DNA of 33,445 bases from Asticcacaulis sp. AC402 (GCF_000495835.1 NZ_AWGC01000047.1:1-33445); one strand, 5' to 3'. Positions 17,108-25,230 are shown, counted from the stretch's first letter. Notes: generated by a model not told the origin, from the letters alone. Numbers and translations are program-made.

Positions 17108-17443
17108 TGCCTTCTTGTTTTCGAACTTCATGGCGGATTTCAGCGTGCCCAAAACACCGATGATGCCGAAAGCAAACACGAAAAGAATAAACAGTTGGGC
17201 AATCGATTCCAGTTGCTGGAAATCCGGGAAGCTCATCGGGCGGCCCAATAGCGCCGGCCAGACAGTCTGTATGCCGAAGGACAGCGCCACGGCAGCGGCT
17301 GCCTTGAGCATTAAGCGGTCGGGCTTGGGCTGGAGGAAACCGATCAACATGCCGATAATCAGTACCGGAAGCGGATTGACGCCGTTTACAGCGGCGCGAA
17401 GGCCTTCGCTGATGTCTTGGAGGAAGTTCCAGATGTCGTTCAT
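17105..17443 (-). CDS. Small membrane protein, paralogue A
   Basis: 112 aa, not recognised. Three hydrophobic segments are visible, at about 25-38, 46-66 and 82-102. It shares a pattern with the upstream gene at 17625-17999: a leading G-[VL]-N-P-[LV]-PVLI motif, then QP, a KAA-rich helix, WP, and a QLE segment before the last helix. The two are therefore old tandem duplicates. GGGA lies 8 nt before the ATG. The TAG stop is the end of a mosaic repeat, so the native C-terminus may have been trimmed or replaced. It is probably an inner-membrane protein; function unknown. Confidence 0.75.
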   Translation of the reverse strand: MNDIWNFLQDISEGLRAAVNGVNPLPVLIIGMLIGFLQPKPDRLMLKAAAAVALSFGIQTVWPALLGRPMSFPDFQQLESIAQLFILFVFAFGIIGVLGTLKSAMKFENKKA

Positions 17444-17624
17444 TTAGCTGGTCCCTTGTCAGGTCGCCGGATTGGCAGAAAAAACGCATGGCAGGAGGGT
17501 ACGCGCCGTTAGCTATAATTGCGGTCGAATTCGGCAAAAAAGCGGCTCTGAGACGTGAAGAAGCGATGCGCTTTAGCGTGACCATCGACAGTGATCGCCA
17601 ATTTGGATAAATTGTCCAGCGGAA

Positions 17625-17999
17625 TCAGTGACCGTTGGGGCGCGGCTGGGGTTGGCGCTCGCTGAGGGACAGGGTCGACCTGACCACTTGGAGCAACCTT
17701 ATGACCAGCCAGGCGATGAGCAGCATGGTTGCTATCTGCATCTGAGTCTCCAGCTGGGTCAGGTCGGGCCAGATCGGGGCATAGCCGGACGCCACCGGCC
17801 AGGCGGCGGCGATCAGAACCGCTGGGACAAGGGCTATGGCAGCCTTAACGAGGTACCAGCCGCGCTGGGGCTGGATCACGCCCATAAGCGCGCTGGTAAT
17901 CAGGACGGGAACCGGATTAAGGCCGATCAAACTGGCTTTGGCGGCATCCCAAAGGGCAAATCCGAACTGCACCGCATCGCCACCGAGATTGTCGCTCAT
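17625..17999 (-). CDS. Small membrane protein, paralogue B
   Basis: 124 aa from ATG 17999; a GTG at 18008 would add three residues. The ribosome site AGGG lies about 8 nt upstream of the ATG. Hydrophobic segments are near 28-43, 50-72 and 86-106. GLNPVPVLITSALMGVIQP aligns with paralogue A. The C-terminus is basic and Pro/Gln-rich (SERQPQPRPNGH). It is separated from paralogue A by about 180 bp and is downstream of dut. Not recognised. The two may form a membrane complex, but nothing in the sequence proves it. Confidence 0.72.
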   Translation of the reverse strand: MSDNLGGDAVQFGFALWDAAKASLIGLNPVPVLITSALMGVIQPQRGWYLVKAAIALVPAVLIAAAWPVASGYAPIWPDLTQLETQMQIATMLLIAWLVIRLLQVVRSTLSLSERQPQPRPNGH

Positions 18000-18123
18000 A
18001 ACTCGCACCCTTTCACCGCCCCCATGGCGGCCGCCCTGTCTGAAATGCCTTGAGGCTGGTTCAGCATGCGTTCTGGCATCTGGCGCGTGGCCGCATCAGG
18101 ATTCGATACGTTATACGCGCCAG

Positions 18124-18157
18124 ATTAGGCTGTCCTGCTTTGTTGCAACAGCCTAAT
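18124..18157. other. Inverted repeat downstream of dut
   Basis: Perfect 10-bp arms ATTAGGCTGT / ACAGCCTAAT are separated by 14 nt, which include a second small palindrome TGTTGCAACA overlapping one arm. It lies between dut and the small membrane protein gene. It could be a terminator stem (no T-run) or an operator for the membrane genes. Confidence 0.45.
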
Positions 18158-18172
18158 GACATAATGTGGTTA

Positions 18173-18196
18173 TGTGATCACACTTGTGTGTCATCA
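18173..18196. promoter_or_regulatory. Overlapping dyads in the dut / membrane-gene spacer
   Basis: TGTGATCACA (18173-18182) is a perfect 10-bp palindrome, and it overlaps a 22-bp dyad TGATcACAC....GTGTcATCA (18175-18196). This lies 28 bp downstream of the dut stop and about 175 bp upstream of the paralogue B start. It looks like a regulator binding site, but I cannot assign one; the spacing rules out a standard CRP/FNR site. Confidence 0.35.
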
Positions 18197-18224
18197 CGCG
18201 AGTTGGGCTCGCCTTTTTGGCGAT

Positions 18225-18710
18225 TTACCCCCGTCCTGTCGAGCCGAAACCGCCTTCGCCGCGGACTGTGGAGTCGAGCGACTCCTGCACCTCCCAGACG
18301 ATGCGGGCATGTTGGGCCACCACCATCTGGGCGATGCGGTCGCCGCGGTTGATGACAAAGTCCTCGGAGCCGAGATTAACCAGGATGACCCCGACCTCGC
18401 CGCGATAGTCGCTGTCGATCGTGCCGGGCGAGTTCAGACAGGTGATGCCAAACTTAAGCGCCAGACCCGACCGCGGGCGGACCTGGACTTCATAGCCCCT
18501 CGGCACGGCGATTTTCAGTCCTGTCGGAATCAGGGCGCGGGCGAAGGGTTTCAAGACCACCGACTCTGTCGCGGCAATAGCGGCGCGAAGGTCCAGCCCT
18601 GCCGAGCCTTCGGTCTCATAGGCCGGCAATGGAAGATCAGCGGCGTGGGCCAGCCTTTGGACGTAGGCGGTGGATTCGGACGATAAGTATGCGTGCGTAT
18701 GGGTGGTCAT
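18225..18710 (-). CDS. dut: dUTP diphosphatase (dUTPase)
   Basis: 161 aa. It hydrolyses dUTP to dUMP and pyrophosphate, limiting uracil in DNA and supplying thymidylate synthesis. All five trimeric dUTPase motifs are present: AGLDLRA (37-43), RPRSGLA (78-84), [13 protein letters not shown] (93-105, catalytic D99), DRIAQMV (near 124) and [10 protein letters not shown] (150-159). About 12 residues precede the usual start, but the ATG has GGAG 8 nt upstream. It follows coaBC on the same strand with a 55-bp gap, a conserved pairing. A short TCGCC-AAAAA-GGCGA hairpin follows immediately after the stop. Confidence 0.97.
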   Translation of the reverse strand: MTTHTHAYLSSESTAYVQRLAHAADLPLPAYETEGSAGLDLRAAIAATESVVLKPFARALIPTGLKIAVPRGYEVQVRPRSGLALKFGITCLNSPGTIDSDYRGEVGVILVNLGSEDFVINRGDRIAQMVVAQHARIVWEVQESLDSTVRGEGGFGSTGRG

Positions 18711-18765
18711 GGCGGCGGCTCCTGCTGCGCCAGACTCGCACGATTCCGCGGTCGGCTACAGACGG

Positions 18766-19956
18766 TCAGCCAAGACGTCTGTGGATATATGTGGCCAGAA
18801 ACGCGGCTATATCAGCCTTGGTAACGCCGGGTATGGCATTGAAACCGTTGATATCAACCAGATTGGCCTGGTTCTTCGCAGATCCGAAGACGTCATCCGA
18901 AACGTCATTGGCCAGGATGGCATCGCAACCTTTCGACGCCAGCTTGGCCCGGGCATAGGTTTCGAGGTCATTTGTCTCAGCCGCAAAACCGATCACCAGT
19001 TTTGGGCGAAGATCAAGGTGCTTCGACACTGTTTCGAGGATGTCGGCAGTCTTGACGAAGGTGACGGTCAACTCCGCGTCAGGGCTTTTCTTCTGTTTTT
19101 CCGTCGCTGCCAGTTTGGGCCGCCAGTCGGCGACGGCGGCGACGGCTACAAACACGTCACACGGCAAGGCGTTCAGCGATGCTGTCAGCATCTGGTCCGC
19201 CGTTTCGACATTGATGCGACGGACGCCTTCGGGCGTGGCCAGGGCCACGGGGCCGGAAATCAACGTCACCTCAGCCCCTTGTCTCGCCAGGGCTTCGGCG
19301 ATGGCATAACCCTGGCGGCCGGAACTGCGGTTGGTCAGTCCACGCACGGGATCGAGAGGTTCGAAGGTTGGCCCGGCGGTTACGACGATCCCACGGCCGT
19401 TGAGCGGCCCCATTCGCGGTCCCAGCTCTGTCCGGACGGCGGCAAAGATGGCGTCCGGCTCGCTCATCCGGCCCAGACCAAATTCCCCGCAGGCCATGTC
19501 GCCTTCGTCCGGACCGATGAACTGAACGCCATCGGCCTTCAGGGTTTCGAGATTGCGCTGCGTCGCCGGGTGGTGCCACATCCGGACATTCATCGCGGGT
19601 GCCATCAGCACCTTTTTGTCCGTGGCTAACAAGAGCGTCGACGCCAGGTCGTTCGCCTGGCCGTGCGCCAGCCTGGCCATCAGGTCGGCCGTAGCCGGCG
19701 CTACCACAACCAAATCCGCCTGGCGCGACAGCATGATATGGCCCATCTCGGCCTCGGTGGTCAGGTCGAACAGGTCCTGATGGACCTTGTCATTGCTAAG
19801 GGCGCCTGCGGTCAGCGGCGTGACGAATTCTTCGGCGGCCCGGGTCAACACGACGCGCACGGCAATCCCGCCCTTGCGCAGCAGGCGGATCAGTTCGAGC
19901 GATTTGTAGGCGGCTATGCCGCCGCCGATGATCAGGAGGACTCGGGGTTCGCTCAT
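18766..19956 (-). CDS. coaBC: Bifunctional phosphopantothenoylcysteine decarboxylase / phosphopantothenate-cysteine ligase
   Basis: 396 aa. The N-terminal CoaC half (about 1-175) is a flavoprotein with GGGIAAYKSLELIR, active-site H73, PAMN (120-123) and C156 in MACGEFGLGRM. The C-terminal CoaB half begins VVTAGPTFEPLDPVRGLTNR around 191. Together they convert 4'-phosphopantothenate to 4'-phosphopantetheine in coenzyme A synthesis. The ATG at 19956 has AGGAGAT 5 nt upstream. An open frame continues 110 codons further upstream, but this is only the antisense of the lipoprotein gene. In related genomes coaBC directly follows ubiB; here a reversed cassette lies between them. Confidence 0.97.
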   Translation of the reverse strand: MSEPRVLLIIGGGIAAYKSLELIRLLRKGGIAVRVVLTRAAEEFVTPLTAGALSNDKVHQDLFDLTTEAEMGHIMLSRQADLVVVAPATADLMARLAHGQANDLASTLLLATDKKVLMAPAMNVRMWHHPATQRNLETLKADGVQFIGPDEGDMACGEFGLGRMSEPDAIFAAVRTELGPRMGPLNGRGIVVTAGPTFEPLDPVRGLTNRSSGRQGYAIAEALARQGAEVTLISGPVALATPEGVRRINVETADQMLTASLNALPCDVFVAVAAVADWRPKLAATEKQKKSPDAELTVTFVKTADILETVSKHLDLRPKLVIGFAAETNDLETYARAKLASKGCDAILANDVSDDVFGSAKNQANLVDINGFNAIPGVTKADIAAFLATYIHRRLG

Positions 19957-20032
19957 GGGGTATCTCCTGTGCGGCTTTTCTCGCGCCGCGCCTTGTGCCA
20001 TAGCTTTGAAGGACGAGGCAAGGGGGCAAGGC

Positions 20033-20650
20033 ATGCGCTGGTTCGGTCGCACATTACTGGCGTTGGTTGTTGTGGCTGTGACAGGCTGCGACGCCGGACC
20101 TTCGGCGGTGCTGCCCGATGGCGGCGGCGAAACCGTGGTCGTCGAGGAGAAGAAAGCGCCGGTCTGGGCCGAGCGCCAAAAAGACGCCAGGGCCGAGCCG
20201 GAGGGGCTTGAGCAGGCCTCGATGGCGGTGATCGATCCGCCGGCGACCGAAGCGGAAACGCCGAAGGGTTCGAAAGTTGTCATCACGGAAACCCGTTATG
20301 GCGACTGGCCGCTGTGGTCGAAGAACCGCAAATATTCGGCCTATGAGAACGCCACCTATCATTTTGAAAAGCACGGCGCGGCGTTCGGTGCGGTGTCGTA
20401 TGATGACTGGGTCGGCAAGGTGCACGGCTTTATCCACAGCCCGCCCAAGGGGACGCAGACCTTACGGCGCAGGAACGGCGATACCCTGTTTTACGATCCG
20501 AAGGGCAATGTCTTTGCGGTGATGACCAAACAGGGCGCGCCGCGGACCATGTTCCGGCCGGACAATGGTGCCGCCTACTGGCAGAAACAGAAGCAGATCG
20601 AGGCGGAGCGCAAGCTGGGCCGCGACCCAAGGGGAGGGAATGATGCGTGA
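20033..20650 (+). CDS. Lipoprotein with BECR (barnase-EndoU-colicin-RelE)-like nuclease domain
   Basis: 205 aa. A type-II signal peptide with lipobox VTGC (C19) anchors it as a lipoprotein; D20 at +2 would mean inner-membrane retention under the E. coli Lol rule. Residues 20-85 look unstructured. The C-terminal domain (about 105-185) has YHFEKHGAAFG (H114), a helix around 122-136, SPPKGT, RRNGDTLFYDP, NVFAVMTKQG, and APRTMFRPD (R171, T172), then AYW. That order (KH..FG, GD..YDP, F.V....G..RT.F.P) resembles barnase-like BECR toxin domains at the ends of CdiA/RHS polymorphic toxins. The ATG follows AAGGGGGCAAGG. The gene after it overlaps by 8 nt. Fold call is from pattern recognition; nuclease activity is inference. 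Confidence 0.75.
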   Translation: MRWFGRTLLALVVVAVTGCDAGPSAVLPDGGGETVVVEEKKAPVWAERQKDARAEPEGLEQASMAVIDPPATEAETPKGSKVVITETRYGDWPLWSKNRKYSAYENATYHFEKHGAAFGAVSYDDWVGKVHGFIHSPPKGTQTLRRRNGDTLFYDPKGNVFAVMTKQGAPRTMFRPDNGAAYWQKQKQIEAERKLGRDPRGGNDA

Positions 20651-21191
20651 GTTGCCGATTGTCGAGCGGACGAAATATACGGGAGCAGACCGCTTCAGAG
20701 AATTGATCGGAGCTGGTTTGTTCTTGGCATTGCCCTTCATCTACAGGCTTTTTTATCCGGAGCAGAGCGCATACTTCTACGAACATCTTATGGCCGGGGA
20801 TCTCTCCGTCTTTTCACCGTTCAACAACTTGAGTGACGAACCAAGCCAATATCGAAATCGCGTTTTTCCAACTTTTAGCTTTTTCCTACCGGTCTTCGGA
20901 GTAATTCTTTTGTTTCGCTCGCTGTTCAAACAGGACAAGACTTGGACCGTTACCGAGGATTCGGTGACTTGCGAGATTCTGTTCCTGACCGGTCGCCGCC
21001 GCGAAATATGGTCCATTCGTGAGGTCGCCCAGGTCAGGCTGCGTCGTATCTTTGTGGGCTTTGGCGATGACCGCTACGGGCTGGACCTGGTGCTACGGTC
21101 CGGTAAGGTGTTGAAGCTGCCGGCCAAGCGGCTCAGGACCACTGCGGAGCGGGTCAAGGCGGACATCGAAGCCGCGGCGGGGCTGGCTTAA
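20643..21191 (+). CDS. Membrane protein coupled to the BECR-like lipoprotein; possible partner or immunity protein
   Basis: 182 aa, not recognised. Two membrane segments (about 22-40 and 76-93) flank a loop of about 36 residues. A cytoplasmic-looking C-terminal domain (about 100-180) resembles bacterial PH-like domains: TWTVTEDSVTCEIL, REIWSIREVAQV, then GLDLVLRSGKVLKLPAKR. The start (ATGATG) lies in the end of the lipoprotein gene, with GGGGAGGG just upstream, so translation is coupled. My count gives 45% G+C for 20701-20940 against 63% for 20941-21180, a sharp break inside one gene. Its stop shares TTAA with the convergent ubiB stop. Confidence 0.78.
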   Translation: MRELPIVERTKYTGADRFRELIGAGLFLALPFIYRLFYPEQSAYFYEHLMAGDLSVFSPFNNLSDEPSQYRNRVFPTFSFFLPVFGVILLFRSLFKQDKTWTVTEDSVTCEILFLTGRRREIWSIREVAQVRLRRIFVGFGDDRYGLDLVLRSGKVLKLPAKRLRTTAERVKADIEAAAGLA

Positions 21192-22723
21192 CGCACCGCG
21201 ACCCAGATGATCACGCCCAACGAGATCACCGACACGATCAGCGCAATCAGTCCGAAGGTACGGCCTTGCTGCGCGCCCACTTTCAGGGCCTCAAGCTCCA
21301 CGTAGCCGCGGCGGGGCGTCCCCGCCTCAACGTCGTCGTCCAGGCGCAGCTTATGGACCAGGCGCTCGAACAGGCGGCGGGCTTCGACCACGGGCGACAG
21401 TTCGCGCGAGATCCAGGCGCGGACGACCGGGCGGGCGGCTTCCCACAGATTGTGTTCGGGGTAGATGCGCCGGGCGACGCCTTCCACACTGACCATGGTC
21501 TTTTGCAGCAGAACCAGTTCGGGGCGAAGGTGCATCTCGAACTGGGCGGTGATTTCGAACAACTGGCTCAGCAGACGGCCCATGGAAACTTCGGTGGCCT
21601 GGCGGCCCAGGACGGGTTCGCCGACGGCGCGCAGGGCTTGGGCGAAGCTGTCGACATTCTGATGCGCCGGCACGTAGCCGGCTTCGAAATGGACCTCGGC
21701 GACGCGCTTGTAGTCGCGGCGCAGGAAGCCCCACAGCATTTCGGCCAGATAGCGGCGCTCCTTGGGGCGCAGTCGGCCGATAATGCCGAAATCGATGGCC
21801 GTTAGCTTTGCGGGCGCGGCGACGAAGAGGTTGCCTTCGTGCAGGTCGGCGTGAAAGACGCCGTGGTCCAGGGCCTGGCTTAAGAAAGCGCGGATCAGGT
21901 TGTCGGCGGTTTCCTTCTTGTCGAGGCCGGGCAGTTCCAGGGCTTCGGGACGGCTTAAGGGGATACCGTCGGCCCATTCGATGACCAGGACGCGGCGCGC
22001 CACGTGGTGCCACACGATCTTGGGCGCCTTCATCCACGGCTCTTTGTTGATGATCTGGCCCAGTTCGTCGGCGGCCGAGGCCTCCAGGCGCAGATCCAGT
22101 TCAAGCAGTAGCGAGGTCGCCACGGTGGCGACGAAGGCTTCGGGCTCCAGGCGTTTGGCGGACGGGAAGAAGAAGGCGATAATGCCGGCGCCCAGGGTCA
22201 GCATGGCGATATCGGCGGCGATGATGCGTTCGATGTTCGGGCGCAGGATTTTGACGGCGACCTTGCGGCCGTCCTTCATCCTGGCTTCGTGGGCCTGGGC
22301 GATCGAGGCCGAGCCGATGACGTCACCGAATTCGGCGAAAATTTCGTTGGCCGGGGCGCCCAGCGACTCGAGAATGGTGGCTTCAGCGACGGCCTTAGGG
22401 AAGGGCGGCAGGCGGTCCTTCAGGTGGGCCAGGTCGCGGGTGAAGCGTTCGCCGAAGATATCGCCGCGCGTCGACAGGATCTGGCCCAGCTTGATGAATG
22501 CGGGTCCCAGGTCATGAAGGGCCTTGGCATAGCGTTCACCCGCACGGTCTTTGGTTCTCTTGGCGAAAAGCGTTCGCAAAACCGCTGCCAGGAAGCGCGG
22601 GATTGGCGGCAGCAGGTGCTCGGTCTCCTTGGGCAGCAAGGCGTCGTGGCGCAGCAGCACCGCGCCGGTCCGGATTAGCCGTGCCCAGGAGTCCAGCGAA
22701 GCCACGTCAGGCGCGGCCTTCAT
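21188..22723 (-). CDS. ubiB: UbiB family atypical kinase/ATPase for ubiquinone synthesis
   Basis: 511 aa. An ADCK/Coq8-like protein needed for ubiquinone synthesis, probably using ATP to help the membrane-bound Ubi enzymes reach lipid substrates. It has the family-defining KxGQ motif (K78-Q81 in [11 protein letters not shown]), a lysine in [15 protein letters not shown] at 292-299 and DFG at 312-314. A C-terminal hydrophobic helix (about 487-507) anchors it. ATG 22723 overlaps the end of ubiE by 17 nt; GTG 22705, one nucleotide after the ubiE stop, is an alternative that would give 505 aa. Confidence 0.94.
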   Translation of the reverse strand: MKAAPDVASLDSWARLIRTGAVLLRHDALLPKETEHLLPPIPRFLAAVLRTLFAKRTKDRAGERYAKALHDLGPAFIKLGQILSTRGDIFGERFTRDLAHLKDRLPPFPKAVAEATILESLGAPANEIFAEFGDVIGSASIAQAHEARMKDGRKVAVKILRPNIERIIAADIAMLTLGAGIIAFFFPSAKRLEPEAFVATVATSLLLELDLRLEASAADELGQIINKEPWMKAPKIVWHHVARRVLVIEWADGIPLSRPEALELPGLDKKETADNLIRAFLSQALDHGVFHADLHEGNLFVAAPAKLTAIDFGIIGRLRPKERRYLAEMLWGFLRRDYKRVAEVHFEAGYVPAHQNVDSFAQALRAVGEPVLGRQATEVSMGRLLSQLFEITAQFEMHLRPELVLLQKTMVSVEGVARRIYPEHNLWEAARPVVRAWISRELSPVVEARRLFERLVHKLRLDDDVEAGTPRRGYVELEALKVGAQQGRTFGLIALIVSVISLGVIIWVAVR

Positions 22724-23495
22724 GCAGGGCACATATGCCGCCGGAGAAGTTGCTGTAACTGACACGCTCGAAGCCAGCGCGGACCATCATCTGTTTCAGA
22801 GTGTCCTGATCTGGGAAGCGCTGGATGCTTTCGATGAGGTACTGGTAGCTGTCGCGGTCGTGGGCGATCAGTTGGCCCATGAAGGGGATGACCTTGAAAC
22901 TGTAGGTCTCGTAGACCTTATTGATCACAGACGATTTCGGGTGTGAGAATTCAAGACAGAAGAAACGGCCGCCGGGTTTCAGCACACGTTTCGCCTCAAA
23001 GAGCGCGGATTGTACGTCGGCAACATTGCGGATACCAAAGCTGATGATGTAGGCGTCGGCAGCGTCGTCGGGGAGCGCCAGGTTCATAGCGTCGCCGACG
23101 GACCAGGAGATTTCAGGTTCGTGAAGTTTGAGGCGTTCGGACTTTTCACGGCCCGCCAGGATCATGGCTTCGTTGTAGTCGATGATGCGGATGTCAGCAT
23201 CGCTGGTGGTGAAGCCGCGTGCCTGACGCCGTGCCTTGGCAGCGCGGGCCAGTTTGGCGAGACGGCGGGCGATATCGCCGGTGCCGCCGGCGACGTCCAG
23301 GATGATCTCGCCCGGTTGTGGATTCAGGCGACCACAGGCGGCGTCTTTCCAAACGTGGTGGACACCGAACGACATGACATCATTCATCAGGTCGTAGCTT
23401 GAAGCCACGCTTTTAAACACGTCATGGACCATCGAGACCTTCTCGCGGGCGTCGACATCCTTGAAACCAAAAGGGGAAGTAACCTGATCCGTCAT
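22707..23495 (-). CDS. ubiE: UbiE C-methyltransferase for ubiquinone/menaquinone
   Basis: 262 aa. SAM-dependent methyltransferase adding the C-methyl group in ubiquinone (and menaquinone) synthesis. The N-terminus has [20 protein letters not shown] and the SAM motif LDVAGGTGD (66-74). [20 protein letters not shown] and [16 protein letters not shown] are both UbiE signatures. A basic insert of about 18 residues ([18 protein letters not shown]) follows motif I. It is transcribed ahead of ubiB with overlapping ends. Upstream lies the 3' end of the tetR gene, 118 bp away. Confidence 0.97.
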   Translation of the reverse strand: MTDQVTSPFGFKDVDAREKVSMVHDVFKSVASSYDLMNDVMSFGVHHVWKDAACGRLNPQPGEIILDVAGGTGDIARRLAKLARAAKARRQARGFTTSDADIRIIDYNEAMILAGREKSERLKLHEPEISWSVGDAMNLALPDDAADAYIISFGIRNVADVQSALFEAKRVLKPGGRFFCLEFSHPKSSVINKVYETYSFKVIPFMGQLIAHDRDSYQYLIESIQRFPDQDTLKQMMVRAGFERVSYSNFSGGICALHEGRA

Positions 23496-23613
23496 GGTTA
23501 CGCTTCTAGACTGAACGTCTTAATTTGGCGAAACAAAAAACGGTAAAAGGGTTTTGAAGGCCGGGGACATAACGTCGCGGGCGAGGGTTTAAGAATTTTG
23601 ACCACAAACCTTC

Positions 23614-24207
23614 TTAAGGATAGAGCCGCTGCACCAGGCTGCGCAGACCTGCGCCGAGGCGATCCCAGTCCGCGTCGTCGCGCAAGGGTAACCCGGCGAA
23701 ATTTCCTGAGACGGCTGCCGACAGCACGAACTGCTGGATCGCCGCCACCAGAACGGCATTGATCAGACCTGCATCCGCCGGCATGACCAAATCGCCGCGC
23801 GCCGCCACGACCCACTGCATCATCGCCCGGCTGCGCGCCTGGGTCAGGGGCGCCAGTTTGCCAGGCGCCGCCGATAGTTCCCACAGGATCAGCTTCTGCA
23901 ACAAAGGGTTGGCGCGTAACGCCGTCAGATAGGCATCGGCCAGGTTAGCCGCCCATTCGCCATAGGTCGCACCCTCTGTTGCCACCGGGGGGGCTCCCAG
24001 CCAGGTGGCGACATCGCCACCCATGGCCTCCAGCAGACCTTCGAGCCCGCCGAAATATCGGTAGATCAACTGTTTGTCGCAGCCGGCCTGACGGGCCACC
24101 GCATTCACGCCGAAGTTCTGAAAGCCGTGCTCGGCCAGAGTGACTTTAGCCGCCTCAAGGAGGGCTGCGTGGGTGGCTTCGCGGTTCCGGATACGGGGTT
24201 CTGCCAT
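23614..24207 (-). CDS. TetR family repressor
   Basis: 197 aa from ATG 24207, which has AAGGA 7 nt upstream; in-frame starts further out lack one. The N-terminal HTH (about 10-55) reads ATHAALLEAAKVTLAEHGFQ, then VARQAGCDKQLIYRYFGG. The C-terminal ligand region has no recognisable signature. It faces a DUF4386 membrane protein across a 147-bp spacer. That spacer holds two matching dyads around a good promoter, so it very probably represses this neighbour and itself. The inducer is unknown. Confidence 0.9.
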   Translation of the reverse strand: MAEPRIRNREATHAALLEAAKVTLAEHGFQNFGVNAVARQAGCDKQLIYRYFGGLEGLLEAMGGDVATWLGAPPVATEGATYGEWAANLADAYLTALRANPLLQKLILWELSAAPGKLAPLTQARSRAMMQWVVAARGDLVMPADAGLINAVLVAAIQQFVLSAAVSGNFAGLPLRDDADWDRLGAGLRSLVQRLYP

Positions 24208-24265
24208 GGGGAAATCCTTACTTTCTAAGGACATAGGTGAGTTTTGCCACCCCGGCAACGAAAAT

Positions 24266-24285
24266 ATGTCACCAAGCGGTGATTT
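24266..24285. promoter_or_regulatory. TetR operator O1
   Basis: ATGTCAC-N6-GTGATTT, an imperfect copy of the O2 dyad. It ends 5 nt before the -35 box of the DUF4386 gene and is nearer to the tetR start. A match to a second site with the same spacing (centre-to-centre 56 bp) supports a real operator. Confidence 0.65.
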
Positions 24286-24290
24286 ATGTC

Positions 24291-24319
24291 TTGACGGCTT
24301 CGCTTGGGACGCCTAGACA
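24291..24319 (+). promoter_or_regulatory. Sigma-70 promoter of the DUF4386 gene
   Basis: TTGACG (24291-24296), 17 nt, TAGACA (24314-24319). It is flanked by O1 just upstream and O2 just downstream, the latter covering the expected transcription start near 24326. Confidence 0.65.
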
Positions 24320-24321
24320 TC

Positions 24322-24341
24322 ATGTCACCCTTCAGTGACAT
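24322..24341. promoter_or_regulatory. TetR operator O2
   Basis: ATGTCAC-CCTTCA-GTGACAT: perfect 7-bp arms with a 6-nt spacer. It sits over the predicted transcription start of the DUF4386 gene, where a bound repressor would block RNA polymerase. Confidence 0.72.
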
Positions 24342-24354
24342 ATAGGAAGCCCTG

Positions 24355-25065
24355 ATGACGATCTCGAGCAAAGTAACTGGCGCTGGCGCTATCGCCCTCG
24401 CTGTGGTGTTCAACCTGCCCTACGGCTATCTGGCGCAGAACTTCCACTATCCCGATATCCTGCGCCGGCCGTCGGCCGAGGTATTGGCGGCGTTCGCAGC
24501 CGGGGGTGACGGCCTGGTTTGGGCCTGGTATGTTTTCGGGTTGTCGGCCCTGGCCTTTGTGCCTTTGGCGATCGCTATGGCCTTGACGACGGATCGTATC
24601 CGCAATTCACCCGCCGTGGCGATCGGCGCCGCCCTGGCTGGCGTTCTGGCCGGGCTGGTTCAGGCCATGGGTCTGTTCCGCTGGGTTTTTGTGGTGCCGG
24701 GCCTGGCGCAGCAACAGGACCTGATCATGGCAGGGGCACAGTTCGACCTGATGAACGCCTTCGCCGGTGTGGCGATCGGCGAGCATATGGGTCAGATTTT
24801 CACGGCCCTGTTTGTCGGCCTCATCGCCATGTTGCAATGGAGCGAGCGGGCACGGATCAGCTCGGTGATCGGTGGTGTGACGGCGGGCCTTATGGTGGTT
24901 GGCGCGGGAGGTGGCCTGGCTTTGGCGCTGGGTCAGTCGGATGGGCTGTTCGCCATGCTGTCGATCGGCGCCTATCTGGGCCTGACCGTCTGGCTGATTA
25001 CGACCGGGATTGGCATGCTGGGTTTCGGCAAGGCGCGGGCTACCAGGCAAGCAGTTTACGTTTGA
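24355..25065 (+). CDS. DUF4386-like membrane protein
   Basis: 236 aa with about seven hydrophobic segments, from the first (about 8-25) to the last (200-222). It resembles DUF4386 proteins, whose function is unknown. GGAAG lies 5 nt before the ATG. Regulation is the clearest information: a promoter bracketed by two dyads and a divergent TetR regulator, an arrangement usual for efflux or small-molecule response genes. A terminator-like hairpin with a T-run follows at 25115-25151. Confidence 0.8.
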   Translation: MTISSKVTGAGAIALAVVFNLPYGYLAQNFHYPDILRRPSAEVLAAFAAGGDGLVWAWYVFGLSALAFVPLAIAMALTTDRIRNSPAVAIGAALAGVLAGLVQAMGLFRWVFVVPGLAQQQDLIMAGAQFDLMNAFAGVAIGEHMGQIFTALFVGLIAMLQWSERARISSVIGGVTAGLMVVGAGGGLALALGQSDGLFAMLSIGAYLGLTVWLITTGIGMLGFGKARATRQAVYV

Positions 25066-25114
25066 GGGTAGTTCTGACCGGTAATTGTGTAGGGACTTAA
25101 TCCCTCAACCCGAA

Positions 25115-25151
25115 CCCTCTCCCCGCCCTAAGTGGGAGAGGGAGATTTTTT
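25115..25151 (+). terminator. Intrinsic terminator after the DUF4386 gene
   Basis: CCCTCTCCC / GGGAGAGGG (9-bp perfect stem, 10-nt loop) followed within 3 nt by TTTTTT. Its sequence resembles the C-rich palindromes at 31043-31202, so it may be a repeat that has been taken up as a terminator. Confidence 0.75.
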
Positions 25152-25230
25152 CCCGTTCCTGCAATAACTTAAGGCGTGAGTTCCGCAAAGATCAGCGCTG
25201 TCAGGTTTTCGGGTCCGGGGTGCTTGCACC

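Noticed and set aside
18173-18182. CRP/FNR site
   Set aside because: TGTGATCACA lacks the 6-nt (CRP) or 4-nt (FNR) spacer between half-sites.
18670-19629. 319-aa open frame antisense to coaBC
   Set aside because: It overlaps the dut start and most of coaBC; no recognisable product.
19957-20286. N-terminal extension of coaBC by 110 codons
   Set aside because: It is the antisense of the lipoprotein gene, and ATG 19956 has a strong ribosome site and the normal CoaBC N-terminus.
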